Positions 45,729-60,136 are shown, counted from the first letter of the stretch. The stretch is 64,000 nt of DNA from Xanthomonas vasicola (GCF_000772705.2 NZ_JSBW02000040.1:62001-126000); one strand, 5' to 3'. Notes: a model not told the origin generated them from the sequence alone. Translations and numbers: made by a program.

Positions 45729-46358
45729 TTACTGCGCGTCGCCCACCACATCCACGCCCTTGGCTGGCGTGTAACGGAAGGTGTCTGCCGCAAAGGCCGG
45801 GTTGCGCTTCCAACCGCTGAAGCTGATCGCGGTACGCTGGCCGACTGCATCCACCACTTCCATCTTGGCCAGGCCATCTTTGCCGAATCCCAACGAAGCC
45901 ATCTGGAAGCTGGCGTCGGTGTCCACCTTGGGCGTCAACGACAACCATTGCAGCCCGTCGCGCGGCGCGGCTTCTTCACTGACGTCGTACTTTTTGTCCA
46001 GAAGTGCCGGGTTGATCAATGCGACCAGCGGGCTGTTCTGTTCTTCGCTGCCTTGTGCGCGCACGGTGACCTGCTCCAGATCCGGGTCGAACACCCACAC
46101 CTTCTTCCCATCGGCCACGATCAGCTGCTTGTAGGGCTTGGCATATTCCCAACGGAACTGACGCGGGGTTGCCAAGGCAACCCGCCCGCTCGAATTTTCC
46201 TTGACCTTGCCATTCGCATCGGTGACGCGCTGGCTGAACTGTCCATCCAGCCCCTTCAAGCCACGCGTGAAGGTGTCCAGCTCCTGGCGCGCCCCGGCAA
46301 TAGCGGTGCTGGCGAACAGAGCAGTGGCAAGGACGGCATAACGGAGCTGGCGATGCAT
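45729..46358 (-). CDS. lolA: Periplasmic lipoprotein carrier LolA
   Basis: 209 residues from the ATG at 46356-46358 (MHRQLRYAVLATALFAS); earlier in-frame ATGs lack a signal-peptide shape. The signal peptide is cleaved after AIA or AGA. The mature part has L-D-G-Q-F-S-Q-R-V, RQFRWEYAKPYKQLIVADGKK and F-S-G-W-K-R-N-P, standard for LolA, which ferries lipoproteins from LolCDE to LolB. It sits between the effector gene (convergent) and a secreted transglutaminase-like protein, with ftsK beyond, as lolA-ftsK are neighbours in many gammaproteobacteria. Confidence 0.95.
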   Translation of the reverse strand: MHRQLRYAVLATALFASTAIAGARQELDTFTRGLKGLDGQFSQRVTDANGKVKENSSGRVALATPRQFRWEYAKPYKQLIVADGKKVWVFDPDLEQVTVRAQGSEEQNSPLVALINPALLDKKYDVSEEAAPRDGLQWLSLTPKVDTDASFQMASLGFGKDGLAKMEVVDAVGQRTAISFSGWKRNPAFAADTFRYTPAKGVDVVGDAQ

Positions 46359-46464
46359 CGCGGTCTTCCAGAAGGACATGCGTGGATTCTGATACTTCAT
46401 AGATGAATGGGCGAGCGCTATTGCACGGGATGTTCAGATGGCGGCGCGTGCGCGGCGATTTGGC

Positions 46465-48396
46465 TCAGTGCGCGGTCTGCACCTTGGACAAATCGCCATA
46501 CACGATCTGCCCGCGAAAGCCGCGCCGCACCTGCTGGTACAACTCGCGGAACGCGCGGTAATCCTGCGGCTGGCACAACGCGTGCGGCCCACGCACGGCG
46601 GCGCGCTGCAGGCGATGCACGGCGGTTACCGTCTGCCCATCGCGTTTCCAATCGACCACATATTCGCCAGCGGCATTGCGAAAGGTACTGCTGCGCGGGA
46701 TGGCGATGATCGGCACCGTGTCGGGAAAGCTCACCACATAGGTCTCTTCGCGCACGCTGTCGTTGCAGTAGAACGGGGTCAGATTGTCTTCGGCCGAGGT
46801 GGTGGTGTAGATCGCGCGGATCGATTCGGCACCCGGCATGTCCGGCAAGGTCATGCCGCCGACCACGGAAAAATCCACCGCATCCTTGGCCTGGAAGGTG
46901 TAGCGATAATTGAATGGCGCATCCAGATCCAGCGGGTCGCCCTGGATCAGCAGATCGCCGGTGCCGTCGAAACCGGACTGCGCAAGGATCGACTCTTCGA
47001 TGCGGTTGCGATTCTGCGCATTGAGCTGCACGAACATCGCGCGCAAGCCCACTTCGCCGGTCTGCCCGCTGTCGAGCGTGGTCATGCCCTGCAGGCCCCC
47101 TTGCGGCGCGAATCGGTATTCGGTGCGGGCAACATAGCGATTGACCTTGCGGTCGTTCGGCGGCGTCTGCGTGACCTTGCCGTCACGCGTATGCACCACC
47201 GGCGCATCGAGATCGCCGGCGGGCAACTGGCCGAAGCGCGCATATGGGTTGGTCGAATCGACATACAGATCGAACGCGGGAATGTAAGTGATGGCGTGAT
47301 TGAAGCGGCCCAGCACCGGAATGTCCGGCAGCGTCGGCCCGCCCTCGGCGCCGATCAGCACCGGCGTGCTGGCAATGCCCTTGGCCGCAAGCAGCGCTTC
47401 CAAAATCACGGTGTGGTCTTTGCAATCACCGTAATGGTTGGCCAGGATGCTGCCTGCACTGTTGGGTTCCAGCCCGCCATTGCCCAGATACACCGCGACA
47501 TAGCGGATGTTGCGCGCGACCCAGGCATACAACGCGGCTGCCTGCGCACGCGGTGCGTCGATGCCGCGGGTCACCTCATCGGCCAGCGCCTGGATCGCCG
47601 GCGTCACCGCAGCCGCGCGCCCGCCTTTTACGTGATACGCCAGGCCCATCTGCGACCAGCTATCGAAGGTGCTGGCCATCAAGGTGGGGCTGAACTCCCA
47701 GGTGGCCGCGCTCCAGTTCTGGTTTTTCATCGGCGCGGTGCGCTGGTAGCGCCACTCCCAGCGTGCCTGGTCGCCACGCACTACCGGCTTGTTGCTGCCC
47801 TGCAGCCCGCGCGCGGAAAGATGCATCGGCAGCGACTTCGGCGCGACCAGCGTGACCACCGCGTCGTCGTACTGCGCGAACACGCTGAAGGTCTCCCACA
47901 AGCTGAAGTAGCCGGGAAAATACGGCGTGTTCTGCGCGCGCCGCACCCGGTAGACAATGCGCGCGCCCGGCGCCAGATTCGGGAACACCACCACCTTGAC
48001 CTTGCGGTCGGCATACATCGCCGCCGAGGCGCTGGAATAGCTTTCCTGGGTGTAGATCTTGTCGGCCGCCACATCCTGGCGCAGCCCTTCGGCCGTGACG
48101 GTATACGCCTGCAGCACTTCCAGCGTTTCCATCTTTTCGCTGTAGCTCAGCCGGACCTGACTGAACTGCTCCACCGCCGATTTGGTGTTGAGCAGAATCT
48201 CGTACTCGTCGGTCTCCACGCTGCTGGCATCGGCACGCACTTCATAGTCGGCGCGGTAGCGCACGAAGCTGTAGTTGGTGTCGGCCTGCGTGCGCGCCAC
48301 AGCAGCTGTGGGCGCGGGCCTTTGCTCGGCCTGGGCCTGGGCGAGCAACGGTACGCAGATGAACAGCACGAGCAACAACAAGGGACGATGCAACAT
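46465..48396 (-). CDS. Exported DUF3857 / transglutaminase-like protein
   Basis: 643 residues with a signal peptide (MLHRPLLLLVLFICVPLLAQA). The N-terminal half is a DUF3857 beta domain; a transglutaminase/protease-like core follows with the triad visible: Cys in GDCKDH (about residue 323), His in FNHAITY (about 367) and Asp in YVDSTNPY (about 380). The C-terminal part resembles DUF3858. Substrate unknown; periplasmic or outer-surface action is inferred. It is located between ftsK and lolA on the same strand, 64 bases upstream of the lolA reading frame region. Confidence 0.85.
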   Translation of the reverse strand: MLHRPLLLLVLFICVPLLAQAQAEQRPAPTAAVARTQADTNYSFVRYRADYEVRADASSVETDEYEILLNTKSAVEQFSQVRLSYSEKMETLEVLQAYTVTAEGLRQDVAADKIYTQESYSSASAAMYADRKVKVVVFPNLAPGARIVYRVRRAQNTPYFPGYFSLWETFSVFAQYDDAVVTLVAPKSLPMHLSARGLQGSNKPVVRGDQARWEWRYQRTAPMKNQNWSAATWEFSPTLMASTFDSWSQMGLAYHVKGGRAAAVTPAIQALADEVTRGIDAPRAQAAALYAWVARNIRYVAVYLGNGGLEPNSAGSILANHYGDCKDHTVILEALLAAKGIASTPVLIGAEGGPTLPDIPVLGRFNHAITYIPAFDLYVDSTNPYARFGQLPAGDLDAPVVHTRDGKVTQTPPNDRKVNRYVARTEYRFAPQGGLQGMTTLDSGQTGEVGLRAMFVQLNAQNRNRIEESILAQSGFDGTGDLLIQGDPLDLDAPFNYRYTFQAKDAVDFSVVGGMTLPDMPGAESIRAIYTTTSAEDNLTPFYCNDSVREETYVVSFPDTVPIIAIPRSSTFRNAAGEYVVDWKRDGQTVTAVHRLQRAAVRGPHALCQPQDYRAFRELYQQVRRGFRGQIVYGDLSKVQTAH

Positions 48397-48554
48397 GGGT
48401 CTCGATCACGGCGGCCGGCGCGGCCCTCACGCACAGGGTAGCCGTTGTGCCCGGCAATGACAGGCACGGACTTCCAACAATGCCGCATTGATGCACGCGG
48501 TAGCCTTCGTCAATCAGTAACACATCCGGCAGCGTGCACCGATACCGCAGGCAC

Positions 48555-50912
48555 TTACTTCGGCGGCGGCGGCGCCAACACGGTGCGGTCGCCGTTGTGC
48601 TCGGGCGGGCTGACCACGCCGGCCGCTTCCATCGCTTCGATCAGACGTGCGGCGCGGTTGTAGCCGATCTTCAAACGCCGCTGCACGCCAGAGATCGACG
48701 CACGCCGGGTCTCGGTGACGATGCGCAAGGCTTCGTCGTACAAGGGGTCGGATTCGTCGCCACCGCCGCCACTGCTTTCCGGCAAGCCGGTCGCACCAAC
48801 CACGGTGCCATCGCCCATGGTCTGCACTTCGTCCAGCACGCCTTCGACGTAGGACACCGGCCCGCTGGCCTTGAGATGTTCGACCACGCGATGCACTTCT
48901 TCGTCGCTGACGAACGCGCCATGCACGCGGTCCGGCAATGCGGTGCCCGGCGGCAGATACAGCATGTCGCCGTTACCCAGCAGCGCCTCGGCCCCGGATT
49001 GGTCGAGGATGGTGCGCGAGTCGATCTTGGAACTGACCTGGAACGCCACGCGGGTCGGGATATTGGCCTTGATCAACCCGGTAATCACGTCCACCGACGG
49101 CCGCTGCGTGGCCAGGATCAAATGGATGCCGGCTGCGCGTGCCTTCTGCGCCAGGCGGGCGATGAGTTCTTCTACCTTCTTGCCGACAATCATCATCATG
49201 TCGGCGAATTCGTCGATGAAGATGACGATGAACGGCAATGTCTCCAACGGCCGTGGCGCTTCGCCCAGTTCCGGGTTCGGCTTGAACAGCGGGTCCATCA
49301 TCGGCTGACCGGCGTCGATGGCGTCCTTGATCTTCTTATTGAAGCCGGCAAGGTTACGCACGCCCACCGCGCTCATCAGTTTGTAGCGACGCTCCATTTC
49401 GGCCACGCACCAGCGCAGGCCGTTGGCGGCCTCCTTCATGTCGGTGACCACGGGCGCCAGCAAATGCGGGATGCCCTGATAGACGCTCAGTTCGAGCATC
49501 TTCGGGTCGATCATCAGCATGCGCAGTTCCTTGTGCGAAGCCTTGAACAACAGGCTCAGCACCATCGCATTGACCGCCACCGACTTGCCCGAGCCGGTGG
49601 TACCGGCGACCAGCAAATGCGGCATGCGCGCCAGATCGGCCACGGTCGGCCGGCCGGCAATGTCCTTGCCCAGGGCCAGCGTCAGCGGGCTGGCCGACTT
49701 GTCGTATTCCTTGGAGCGCAGCAACTCGGAGAGGAAGATCATCTCGCGGCTGACGTTGGGAATTTCCAGGCCAATCACCGACTTGCCGGGAATCACGTCC
49801 ACCACACGCACCGACTTCACCGACAACCCGCGCGCGATGTCCTTGTCCAGCGAGCTGATCTGGCTGACCTTGATACCCGGTGCCGGCTCGATTTCGAAGC
49901 GGGTGATCACCGGGCCCGGATAGGCCCCGACCACCTGCGCTTCGATGCGGAAATCCTTGAGCTTGAACTCGATCTGCCGCGACAGCGTTTCCAGGGTTTC
50001 TTCCGAATAGCCCTTGGCCTGTGGCTTGGGGTCGTCCAGCAGCGCCAGCGGCGGCAGGTCCGAACCGTCGGTGCTGACGCCCTGGAACATCGGGATCTGG
50101 GTATCGCGCTTGGCGCGCTCGCTTTTTTCCACCACCGGTGCCGGCGGCGGCTCGATCTTCACCGGTTCGCGCTTGGCCTGCTTGACCGCATCGACCTTGC
50201 GCACTTCCTCGCGTTCCTCGCGCATCACCCGGGTCTGCTGCCACTCGGTGGCCTGATGGGTCTTGCGCTGCATTAGCGGCCCCAGCGCCAGCACCCATTT
50301 GCCGATGCGCTCCATCACCGCAAACCACGACAAACCGGTGGCCAGGGTGATCGACACCAGCAGCAGCACCAGCACGAACAGGTTCGCGCCCAAGGCGCCG
50401 AAGCCGGAGCTGAGCGAGCCGGCCACCAACTTGCCCAGGATGCCGCCGGCCTCGGCCACTTCGCCCTGGAACAGGCGCAGGTGCAGGAAGCCGGTCGATG
50501 AAATCAGGAAGCCCACCATGCCGACCAGGCGCAGCGCCGGACCCAGGTCGCTCTGGCTTTGCTCCTCGCGCTCGCCGATCAGGGCGATCCACGCGACCGC
50601 CCCCAATAACACCGGGAGCAGGAAGGCCACATAGCCGAACAACTGCAGCAGCACGTCGGCCGCCAGCGCGCCGAACCGGCCGCCCATGTTGTGGATGGGC
50701 GCAATCAGATTACCGGTGCGCGACCAGCCCGGGTCGGTCGCCGAATAGGTGAACAGGCTGGCCAGCAGATACAGCAGCAACGGCGCTACCGCGATCAACG
50801 CCAGATCGCGCCAGAGCTTCTGCCGCCGCGGATTGTCCGCCACCGCCGCCTTGCGCGCCGACGGTTTGCCCTCTGCGGGCTTGCTGCTGCGTTCGGGAAC
50901 CTGCTTTGCCAC
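48555..50912 (-). CDS. ftsK: DNA translocase FtsK
   Basis: 785 residues from a GTG start. Four N-terminal membrane segments (residues about 40-220), a short linker, then the motor: Walker [12 protein letters not shown] (about residue 436), Walker [14 protein letters not shown], and the C-terminal winged-helix gamma domain ([20 protein letters not shown]) that reads KOPS sites. Shorter than E. coli FtsK (1329) because the linker is short. It pumps chromosome DNA at the septum and activates XerCD at dif. A candidate small RNA or long leader lies upstream (51021-51182). Confidence 0.97.
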   Translation of the reverse strand: MAKQVPERSSKPAEGKPSARKAAVADNPRRQKLWRDLALIAVAPLLLYLLASLFTYSATDPGWSRTGNLIAPIHNMGGRFGALAADVLLQLFGYVAFLLPVLLGAVAWIALIGEREEQSQSDLGPALRLVGMVGFLISSTGFLHLRLFQGEVAEAGGILGKLVAGSLSSGFGALGANLFVLVLLLVSITLATGLSWFAVMERIGKWVLALGPLMQRKTHQATEWQQTRVMREEREEVRKVDAVKQAKREPVKIEPPPAPVVEKSERAKRDTQIPMFQGVSTDGSDLPPLALLDDPKPQAKGYSEETLETLSRQIEFKLKDFRIEAQVVGAYPGPVITRFEIEPAPGIKVSQISSLDKDIARGLSVKSVRVVDVIPGKSVIGLEIPNVSREMIFLSELLRSKEYDKSASPLTLALGKDIAGRPTVADLARMPHLLVAGTTGSGKSVAVNAMVLSLLFKASHKELRMLMIDPKMLELSVYQGIPHLLAPVVTDMKEAANGLRWCVAEMERRYKLMSAVGVRNLAGFNKKIKDAIDAGQPMMDPLFKPNPELGEAPRPLETLPFIVIFIDEFADMMMIVGKKVEELIARLAQKARAAGIHLILATQRPSVDVITGLIKANIPTRVAFQVSSKIDSRTILDQSGAEALLGNGDMLYLPPGTALPDRVHGAFVSDEEVHRVVEHLKASGPVSYVEGVLDEVQTMGDGTVVGATGLPESSGGGGDESDPLYDEALRIVTETRRASISGVQRRLKIGYNRAARLIEAMEAAGVVSPPEHNGDRTVLAPPPPK

Positions 50913-51020
50913 CTGTAGCCAGACCTTAGAAAAATGCTGTTAGTGTTTGATAATAAACGACTGAGGCCACGGTTTCAGCAGTTGCATGCGCACCGATGAC
51001 CCAGCTGCACAACGCTTAAC

Positions 51021-52164
<1,144 letters not shown>

Positions 52165-52221
52165 GATGGCGCCTGATTGCCGGCCGCGCCACGCGGCCAG
52201 CATCGCCGGCGGGCCGACCAC

Positions 52222-53340
52222 ATGACCGTGTCCGCTCGCTGGTGCCGCCAGTTGGACGAACTTCCGGCTGGCGCCTGGGATGCGCTGCACGATGGCACGC
52301 ACCCCTTCATCAGCTACGCATTTCTGCAAGGCCTGGAACGCGAGGGCTGCCTGCGCCCGGATTGGGGCTGGAACCCGCTGCACCTGACCTTGTGGGAAGG
52401 CGACACTCTGGTCGCCGCGGCACCGGGGTATCTGAAGAACAACTCGCATGGCGAGTTCGTGTTCGATCACGCCTGGGCACATGCATATGCGCGCTACGGG
52501 CAGGAGTACTTCCCCAAGTGGCTATGCGGGGTGCCCTACTCGCCCGTCACCGGCCCGCGCCTGCTCGGTGCGCCCAAGTGGCGTGGCTACCTGCTGGCGG
52601 CGATGCGCGAGTTGGTAGAGCACAGCGGGCTGTCATCGGCACACGTGAATTTCTACCCAGCCGATGAAGACGCCGCCTTCGATGCCGACTGGCTGGAGCG
52701 CAACGACCTGCAATACCACTGGCACAACGTCAGCGGCTGGAGCGACTTCGAGACATTCCTGGCGGCGATGGACCACAAGCGGCGCAAGAACATCCGCCAG
52801 GAGCGCGCCAAGGTGCAACGCGCCGGCGTGCAACTGCGCGTGGTGCATGGCAATGAAGCCAGCGACGCCGATCTGGACGCGATGTATGGCTTTTATCTCA
52901 AGACCTTCAACGAGTACGGCAACTCGCCCGCGCTGACGCCCGAGTTCCTACGCCATCTTGCGCAGCATCTGCCGCGCAAGATGGTGATGTTTCTGGCCGA
53001 GCTCGACGGGCGACAGATCGCCGGCGCGCTGTGCCTTCGCGGGCAGGACACACTTTACGGCCGCTATTGGGGTGGCAAAGCGCTGCCCGGCCTCCATTTC
53101 GAAACCTGTTACTACCAGGGCATCGAATACTGCCTGCGCGAAGGCCTCACTCGCTTCGAACCGGGTGCGCAAGGCGAGCACAAGATTGCGCGCGGCTTCC
53201 TGCCGACCCTGGTGCGTAGCCGGCACTGGATCGCCGACCCGGGTTTTCGCAAACCGCTGGCACAGTGGTGCGCAGACGAGCGCGATGCCGTGGCCCGACA
53301 CGCACGCGACCTCTCCGAGCACTGCCCGTTTCGCGATTGA
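52222..53340 (+). CDS. FemAB-like / DUF482 GNAT-fold acyltransferase
   Basis: 372 residues from the ATG at 52222. The sequence has the peptidoglycan-biosynthesis FemAB-like / DUF482 pattern: F-L-x-G-L-E-R-E-G-C, HAYARYGQEYFPKWL, V-P-Y-S-P-V-T-G-P-R-L-L, KRRKNIRQER, YYQGIEYCLREGL, FEPGAQGEHKIARGF. Members are predicted to transfer an acyl or aminoacyl group; the acceptor is unknown. Between trxB and aat; the aat neighbourhood (aminoacyl-tRNA-using transferase) makes tRNA-dependent activity imaginable but unproven. Confidence 0.8.
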   Translation: MTVSARWCRQLDELPAGAWDALHDGTHPFISYAFLQGLEREGCLRPDWGWNPLHLTLWEGDTLVAAAPGYLKNNSHGEFVFDHAWAHAYARYGQEYFPKWLCGVPYSPVTGPRLLGAPKWRGYLLAAMRELVEHSGLSSAHVNFYPADEDAAFDADWLERNDLQYHWHNVSGWSDFETFLAAMDHKRRKNIRQERAKVQRAGVQLRVVHGNEASDADLDAMYGFYLKTFNEYGNSPALTPEFLRHLAQHLPRKMVMFLAELDGRQIAGALCLRGQDTLYGRYWGGKALPGLHFETCYYQGIEYCLREGLTRFEPGAQGEHKIARGFLPTLVRSRHWIADPGFRKPLAQWCADERDAVARHARDLSEHCPFRD

Positions 53341-53594
53341 TTCAAGTCAGCGGGTATTAGCGGCGCTGATCGAATGCGCACGATTGCGCCGCCCTTTGTA
53401 TTGCGCGGCGCATCACTGCGAGCTGCATCGCACGTACGCAGCGCCACCAACCAATCGCAGCCAGCCGTAATCCGGTGAGCGCAAACAGCGAGCAGGAGCT
53501 GGAGCGCGTGCGTGGAAGTGCCGAGGCTGAGGATCGTCCTCAGCCGCGCCTAGCGGTAAACCAGTCGTTTTATCAGCTGCTCTAAACTGCCCGG

Positions 53595-54344
53595 ATGACG
53601 CGCCACCTCCCCTTTTTGCTCGATCCCGATCCAGCGGCGCCGTTTCCGCCGGCCGCGCAAGCCTTGCGCGACCCGGACGGCCTGCTCGCCATCGGCGGCG
53701 ATCTTTCGCCACAGCGGCTGCTCAATGCCTACGCGCACGGCATCTTCCCGTGGTTTTCGGACGGGCAGCCAATCCTATGGTGGAGCCCAGACCCGCGCAT
53801 GGTATTTCGCACCGATGCGCTGCGTCTGTCGTCGCGCTTCAAGCGCCAGCTCCGCAGCAGCAGCTGGACCATAAGAGCCGACACCGCCTTCGAACAGGTG
53901 ATCAATGCCTGCGCATCGGTACCGCGCCCAGGCCAGGACGGCACCTGGATCACCGCGCCGATGCAGCAGGCCTACATCGCATTGCACCGGCTTGGCCATG
54001 CACACTCGTTCGAAGTCTTCGATGGCACGCATCTGATAGGCGGCATCTACGGCGTTGCGATCGGCCAGATGTTCTTCGGGGAAAGCATGTTCAGCGTCCA
54101 AAGCGGCGGCTCCAAGGTGGCGCTGGCTGCGTTGGCTGCGTATCTGCAGGCAGAAGGTTGGCCGTTGCTTGACGCCCAGGTGGAAAACCCGCACCTGCTC
54201 AGCCTGGGCGCGCAGCGTTTGCCGCGTGCGCCGTTTCTGCAGCAAGTGGAACTCCAGGTCGCCCAACCCGCCGCACCCGGCGCTTGGTCCGAGCGCTACG
54301 GAGAACGCCCTGCCAGCGCGCTGGGTGAAGGCCGCTTAACATAA
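53595..54344 (+). CDS. aat: Leucyl/phenylalanyl-tRNA-protein transferase
   Basis: 249 residues. Typical motifs: G-L-L-A-I-G-G-D-L-S-P-x-R-L-L-x-A-Y-x-x-G-I-F-P-W, WWSPDPRMVF, GTWITAPMQQAY, HSFEVFDG, GGIYGVAIGQMFFGESMFS. It adds Leu or Phe to proteins with N-terminal Arg or Lys, making N-degrons that ClpS delivers to ClpAP; clpA and clpS lie just downstream. It stands 80 bases before infA. Confidence 0.96.
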   Translation: MTRHLPFLLDPDPAAPFPPAAQALRDPDGLLAIGGDLSPQRLLNAYAHGIFPWFSDGQPILWWSPDPRMVFRTDALRLSSRFKRQLRSSSWTIRADTAFEQVINACASVPRPGQDGTWITAPMQQAYIALHRLGHAHSFEVFDGTHLIGGIYGVAIGQMFFGESMFSVQSGGSKVALAALAAYLQAEGWPLLDAQVENPHLLSLGAQRLPRAPFLQQVELQVAQPAAPGAWSERYGERPASALGEGRLT

Positions 54345-54424
54345 AATTTGCACCACGGGGAGATGGCGCGTAAAATGTCGTCCCTTACGGCCCTACCGGG
54401 CCAGCCGTGATTGCACAGGATTAC

Positions 54425-54643
54425 ATGTCGAAAGACGACTCCATTGAATTCGAAGGCAGCGTCAGCGAGACGCTTCCCAACACCACGTTCCGGGTCAAGC
54501 TGGAGAATGGGCACGAGATCATCGCCCATATCTCCGGCCGTATGCGTAAGAACTACATCCGCATCCTGACCGGCGACCGGGTCAAAGTTGAGATGACTCC
54601 TTACGACCTGACCAAGGGTCGTATTACCTACCGCATGAAGTAA
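54425..54643 (+). CDS. infA: Translation initiation factor IF-1
   Basis: 72 residues, standard size. S1-like OB fold: [13 protein letters not shown], then [28 protein letters not shown], and [10 protein letters not shown]. It binds the 30S A site at initiation. Followed by a strong terminator at 54665-54687. Position between aat and clpA is conserved in gammaproteobacteria. Confidence 0.97.
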
Positions 54644-54664
54644 GCGGTTTTGGTATTGAGACGC

Positions 54665-54687
54665 AAGGCGGCCACTGGCCGCTTTTT
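54665..54687 (+). terminator. Rho-independent terminator of infA
   Basis: Stem AAGGCGGCC/GGCCGCTTT around the loop ACT, ending in TTTTT on the plus strand, about 22 bases past the infA stop. Confidence 0.85.
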
Positions 54688-54870
54688 GTCGTGCCCGCGA
54701 TTTCAGTGCGCAATGCAGAATGATGGTTAACGCGTACTGTTCCGGATCAGTTCCTTGGCTATGAGGCACCGGCAGTCCAGTAGAGAAGCGACGCGCCGGG
54801 CCATCGGTGCTAACGCCATGCGAGCGATGAAGTGGCCAACCTCGCAGACATTTGTCCCATTTGTAGACGT

Positions 54871-54898
54871 AAAAAAGCCGCTCTTTCGAGCGGCTTTT
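54871..54898. terminator. Bidirectional terminator after clpA
   Basis: AAAAAAGCCGCTC, loop TTTC, GAGCGGCTTTT: a stem with A tract on one side and T tract on the other, so it works on both strands. It ends clpA (stop at 54927) on the minus strand and backs up the infA terminator. Confidence 0.85.
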
Positions 54899-54926
54899 GC
54901 TTATCTGCCAAATCAGCGGGTGGCGA

Positions 54927-57209
<2,283 letters not shown>

Positions 57210-57351
57210 TGGTGACTCCGAACGGCTGTTGCCAACAATATGCGGCTTTTGTTGGGATTTTCCACAACCCTATCGGATAGGCATGTTCAGACAGCGTTAG
57301 TACGTGATCGCAGCCACACTGTTGCGCTGCTGAAATGACCCGGCCGAGGCC

Positions 57352-57672
57352 TCAGGCCTGTTCCATCGTGCACAGCAGCGGGTGCTGGTTCATGCGCGAA
57401 AACTCGTTAACCTGCGCCACTTTCGACTCTGCAACCTCACGGCTGTAGACCCCGCAGACGCCACGCCCGCGGGTGTGGACGTGCAACATGATCTGAGTGG
57501 CCTGCTCCAGGTTCAGGTTAAAAAACTGTTCCAGGACCGTCACCACAAAGTCCATCGGGGTGTAGTCATCGTTCAGCAATAGCACCTGATAGCGCGGCGG
57601 TGGCGCAACTTCAGGCTTGCTGGCTTCGACCATCAGGCCGTGGTCGTGTTCGTGTGAGGTATTCCGAGGCAT
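57352..57672 (-). CDS. clpS: ClpA adaptor ClpS
   Basis: 106 residues from the ATG at 57670-57672. Core motif [17 protein letters not shown] followed by [12 protein letters not shown], the binding pocket for N-terminal Leu, Phe, Tyr or Trp. It hands N-degron substrates, including those made by Aat, to ClpAP. Immediately upstream of clpA as usual, and divergent from nudJ. Confidence 0.96.
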   Translation of the reverse strand: MPRNTSHEHDHGLMVEASKPEVAPPPRYQVLLLNDDYTPMDFVVTVLEQFFNLNLEQATQIMLHVHTRGRGVCGVYSREVAESKVAQVNEFSRMNQHPLLCTMEQA

Positions 57673-57922
57673 CCAGTCATTATACGGTTCAAGCTCGCGT
57701 GCATTGGACGATTTACGCTGCGCCCCGCACAATTTGTCTCCAACTTTCTGGCTGGCCCTTGATGATCGATTCTATGACCGCGCTGTTGCTGGCGCCGTCG
57801 TCTACCGCAGATGCCCCCATGCCCGCAGCGAGCGACGGTGCAGGCGCACATGGATGGCACCGCGATGCCGGTCCCGCTGCCGATGCGGTAGGCATGCCTT
57901 CGGTCGCGCAAGAGCAGGTGCG

Positions 57923-58381
57923 ATGAGCGCCCAAGAGCAGCGCTGGCATCCTGATGTGACAGTGGCCGCGGTTGTGGTGCGCGACGGGCGCTTTTTGCAG
58001 GTGGAAGAATCCATTGGCGGCCGCCTGCTGCTGAACCAGCCCGCCGGGCATCTGGAGCCCAACGAAAGCCTGCTGGACGCCGCCGTGCGCGAAACCCTGG
58101 AGGAGACCGCCTGGGATGTGCGCCTGACCCAGTTCATTGGTACCTATCAATGGGTCGCGCCCAGCGGGCAGTGCTTTCTGCGCTTTGCCTTCGTTGCCGA
58201 TGCCGTGACCCACCACCCCGACCGCAGCCTGGACACCGGCGTGGTGCGCGCGCTGTGGATGACCCCGGAAGAGCTGCGCGCCTCGACCGAGCACCTGCGC
58301 AGCCCCCTGGTGTGGGACGTGGTGGCCGATTACCTGGCCGGGCAGCGTTACCCGCTGTCGCTGTTGCGGCACGTCGCATGA
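57923..58381 (+). CDS. nudJ: Nudix phosphatase NudJ
   Basis: 152 residues from the ATG at 57923. The Nudix box [25 protein letters not shown] is complete (GX5EX7REUXEEXGU form, with Ala at the final Gly position). NudJ hydrolyses HMP-pyrophosphate and nucleoside di- and triphosphates. The stop overlaps the mnmA start by four bases (ATGA), the conserved order nudJ-mnmA-hflD of E. coli, which supports the name. Confidence 0.9.
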   Translation: MSAQEQRWHPDVTVAAVVVRDGRFLQVEESIGGRLLLNQPAGHLEPNESLLDAAVRETLEETAWDVRLTQFIGTYQWVAPSGQCFLRFAFVADAVTHHPDRSLDTGVVRALWMTPEELRASTEHLRSPLVWDVVADYLAGQRYPLSLLRHVA

Positions 58382-59502
58382 GCACGCCGCGCATTGTGGT
58401 GGGCGTGTCCGGCGGCGTGGATTCGTCAGTGGCCGCATGGAAACTGGCGCATCAAGGCGAGCAGATCGCCGGGCTGTTCATGCAGAACTGGGCCGACGAC
58501 GGCAGCGGCGATTGCCGCGCAGAAGACGACCGCCGCGACGCGGTCGCCGTCTGCGGCGTGCTGGGCATCCCGTTTCATTTCCGCGACTTCTCCGGCGAAT
58601 ACTGGAGCGGCGTGTTCGAGCATTTCCTGGCCGAATACGCGGCCGGGCGCACGCCAAACCCGGATGTGTTGTGCAACCGCGAAGTGAAGTTCAAGCATTT
58701 TCTCGACGCAGCGCAGGCGTTGGGTGCCGAACGCATCGCCACCGGTCATTACGCGCAGGTGGCGCATCGCGGCGGGCGGTGGCGGCTGCTGCGCGGCGCC
58801 GACCGCGGTAAGGATCAGAGCTATTTTCTGCATCAGCTGGGGCAGACCCAGTTGGCTGCGACACTGTTCCCGATCGGCGATCTGGAAAAAAGCACGCTGC
58901 GCCGGACTGCCCAGGACGCCGGCTTGCCGACCCATGCCAAGAAGGATTCCACCGGCATCTGCTTCATCGGCGAACGTGATTTCCGCGAGTTTCTGGGCCG
59001 CTACCTGCCCGCGCGCACCGGCGAGATCCGCGACCCGCAGGGGCAGCGCATTGCCGAGCACCCCGGGGTGTTCTACTTCACCCTGGGTCAGCGCGAGGGG
59101 CTGAACATTGGCGGCGTGCGCGGACGTGCTGCAGCGCCGTGGTACGTGGTCGGCAAGGACGTGGCGAGCAATGTGCTGTACGTGGATCAGGACCGCGACA
59201 GCCCGCTGCTGCAATCGCGCTGGTTGCAGTCAGAACAGGCCCACTGGGTGACCGGTGCGCCGCCAGCGCGCCGCTTCAGTTGCACCGCGCAGACCCGCTA
59301 CCGCCAGCCCGACGAGCCCTGCACGGTGGACGTGCAGGACGATGGCAGCGTGAAGGTGCATTTCGAACGGCCGCAACGGGCGGTGACACCGGGGCAGTCG
59401 CTGGTGCTGTACGACGGCGAGGAATGCCTGGGCGGTGCGGTCATTGCCGCCACCGACGCGCCGCTGGAACGCCAGTTGGCGGGATCTTCTTTTTTCCTCT
59501 GA
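58378..59502 (+). CDS. mnmA: tRNA-uridine 2-sulfurtransferase
   Basis: 374 residues from the ATG at 58378. PP-loop [12 protein letters not shown] near residue 10; catalytic Cys99 ([10 protein letters not shown]) and Cys195 ([10 protein letters not shown]); and [15 protein letters not shown]. It puts sulfur on U34 of tRNAs for Lys, Glu and Gln. Coupled to nudJ and followed by hflD after 12 bases. Confidence 0.96.
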   Translation: MSTPRIVVGVSGGVDSSVAAWKLAHQGEQIAGLFMQNWADDGSGDCRAEDDRRDAVAVCGVLGIPFHFRDFSGEYWSGVFEHFLAEYAAGRTPNPDVLCNREVKFKHFLDAAQALGAERIATGHYAQVAHRGGRWRLLRGADRGKDQSYFLHQLGQTQLAATLFPIGDLEKSTLRRTAQDAGLPTHAKKDSTGICFIGERDFREFLGRYLPARTGEIRDPQGQRIAEHPGVFYFTLGQREGLNIGGVRGRAAAPWYVVGKDVASNVLYVDQDRDSPLLQSRWLQSEQAHWVTGAPPARRFSCTAQTRYRQPDEPCTVDVQDDGSVKVHFERPQRAVTPGQSLVLYDGEECLGGAVIAATDAPLERQLAGSSFFL

Positions 59503-59514
59503 GGTAGTGGCTTG

Positions 59515-60129
59515 ATGAGTGTTTCCATGGATCACCGCGTGCTGGCGCTTGCCGGCGTCGCCCAGGCCCTGCAGCAGGTGCGGCGGATCGCCGAAACCGG
59601 GCATTCGGAAGCGGCGACGGTGCGCACCGCCATGGACAGCGTGTTCCGGGTGGACGCCGACTCGCCGGAGGCCGTCTACGGCTCGGCAGCGGCGCTGGCG
59701 CCCGGCCTGCGCCTGTTGCACAACTATTTCCGCAACCAGGGCCAGGACGAGGTGCTGCCGCGCCTGGCACTGGCGGTATTGCAGTTGGAGCGCCGGTTCG
59801 TGCGCGACACCACCACCGTGGCCACCGTCGCCAGTGGAATCGACGCGGCGGCGCGCCAGGCCCAGCAACTGGGCGATAGCAACCACCCGGATGTGCTGAG
59901 CTCGCTCGGCGGGCTGTACGCGCAGACCATCAGCCACTTGCGACCCAAGGTCATGGTGCAAGGCAACCCGCACTACCTGGGCCAGGCCGGTGTGGTCGCC
60001 GAGATCCGCGCGCTGTTGCTGGCAGCGGTGCGCTCGGCGGTACTGTGGCGGCAGATGGGCGGCAGCCTGTGGGATTTCCTGTTTGCCAAACGCGCCATGA
60101 TCGAAGCGGTGGACCGCGCGCTGCGCTAA
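59515..60129 (+). CDS. hflD: High-frequency-lysogenisation protein HflD homologue
   Basis: 204 residues from the ATG at 59515. Helical protein with [30 protein letters not shown]-x-N-Q and [14 protein letters not shown] as in HflD/YcfC. In E. coli it is a peripheral membrane protein that binds phage lambda CII; the general role is unclear. Its place after mnmA is conserved. Confidence 0.92.
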   Translation: MSVSMDHRVLALAGVAQALQQVRRIAETGHSEAATVRTAMDSVFRVDADSPEAVYGSAAALAPGLRLLHNYFRNQGQDEVLPRLALAVLQLERRFVRDTTTVATVASGIDAAARQAQQLGDSNHPDVLSSLGGLYAQTISHLRPKVMVQGNPHYLGQAGVVAEIRALLLAAVRSAVLWRQMGGSLWDFLFAKRAMIEAVDRALR

Positions 60130-60136
60130 GAGCGGC

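Noticed and set aside
46438..48441. 667-codon plus-strand frame opposite the transglutaminase-like gene
   Set aside because: Shadow frame; the minus-strand product has a signal peptide and a catalytic triad, the plus-strand one has no motif.
48534..50276. 580-codon plus-strand frame opposite ftsK
   Set aside because: Antisense shadow of the FtsK motor domain.
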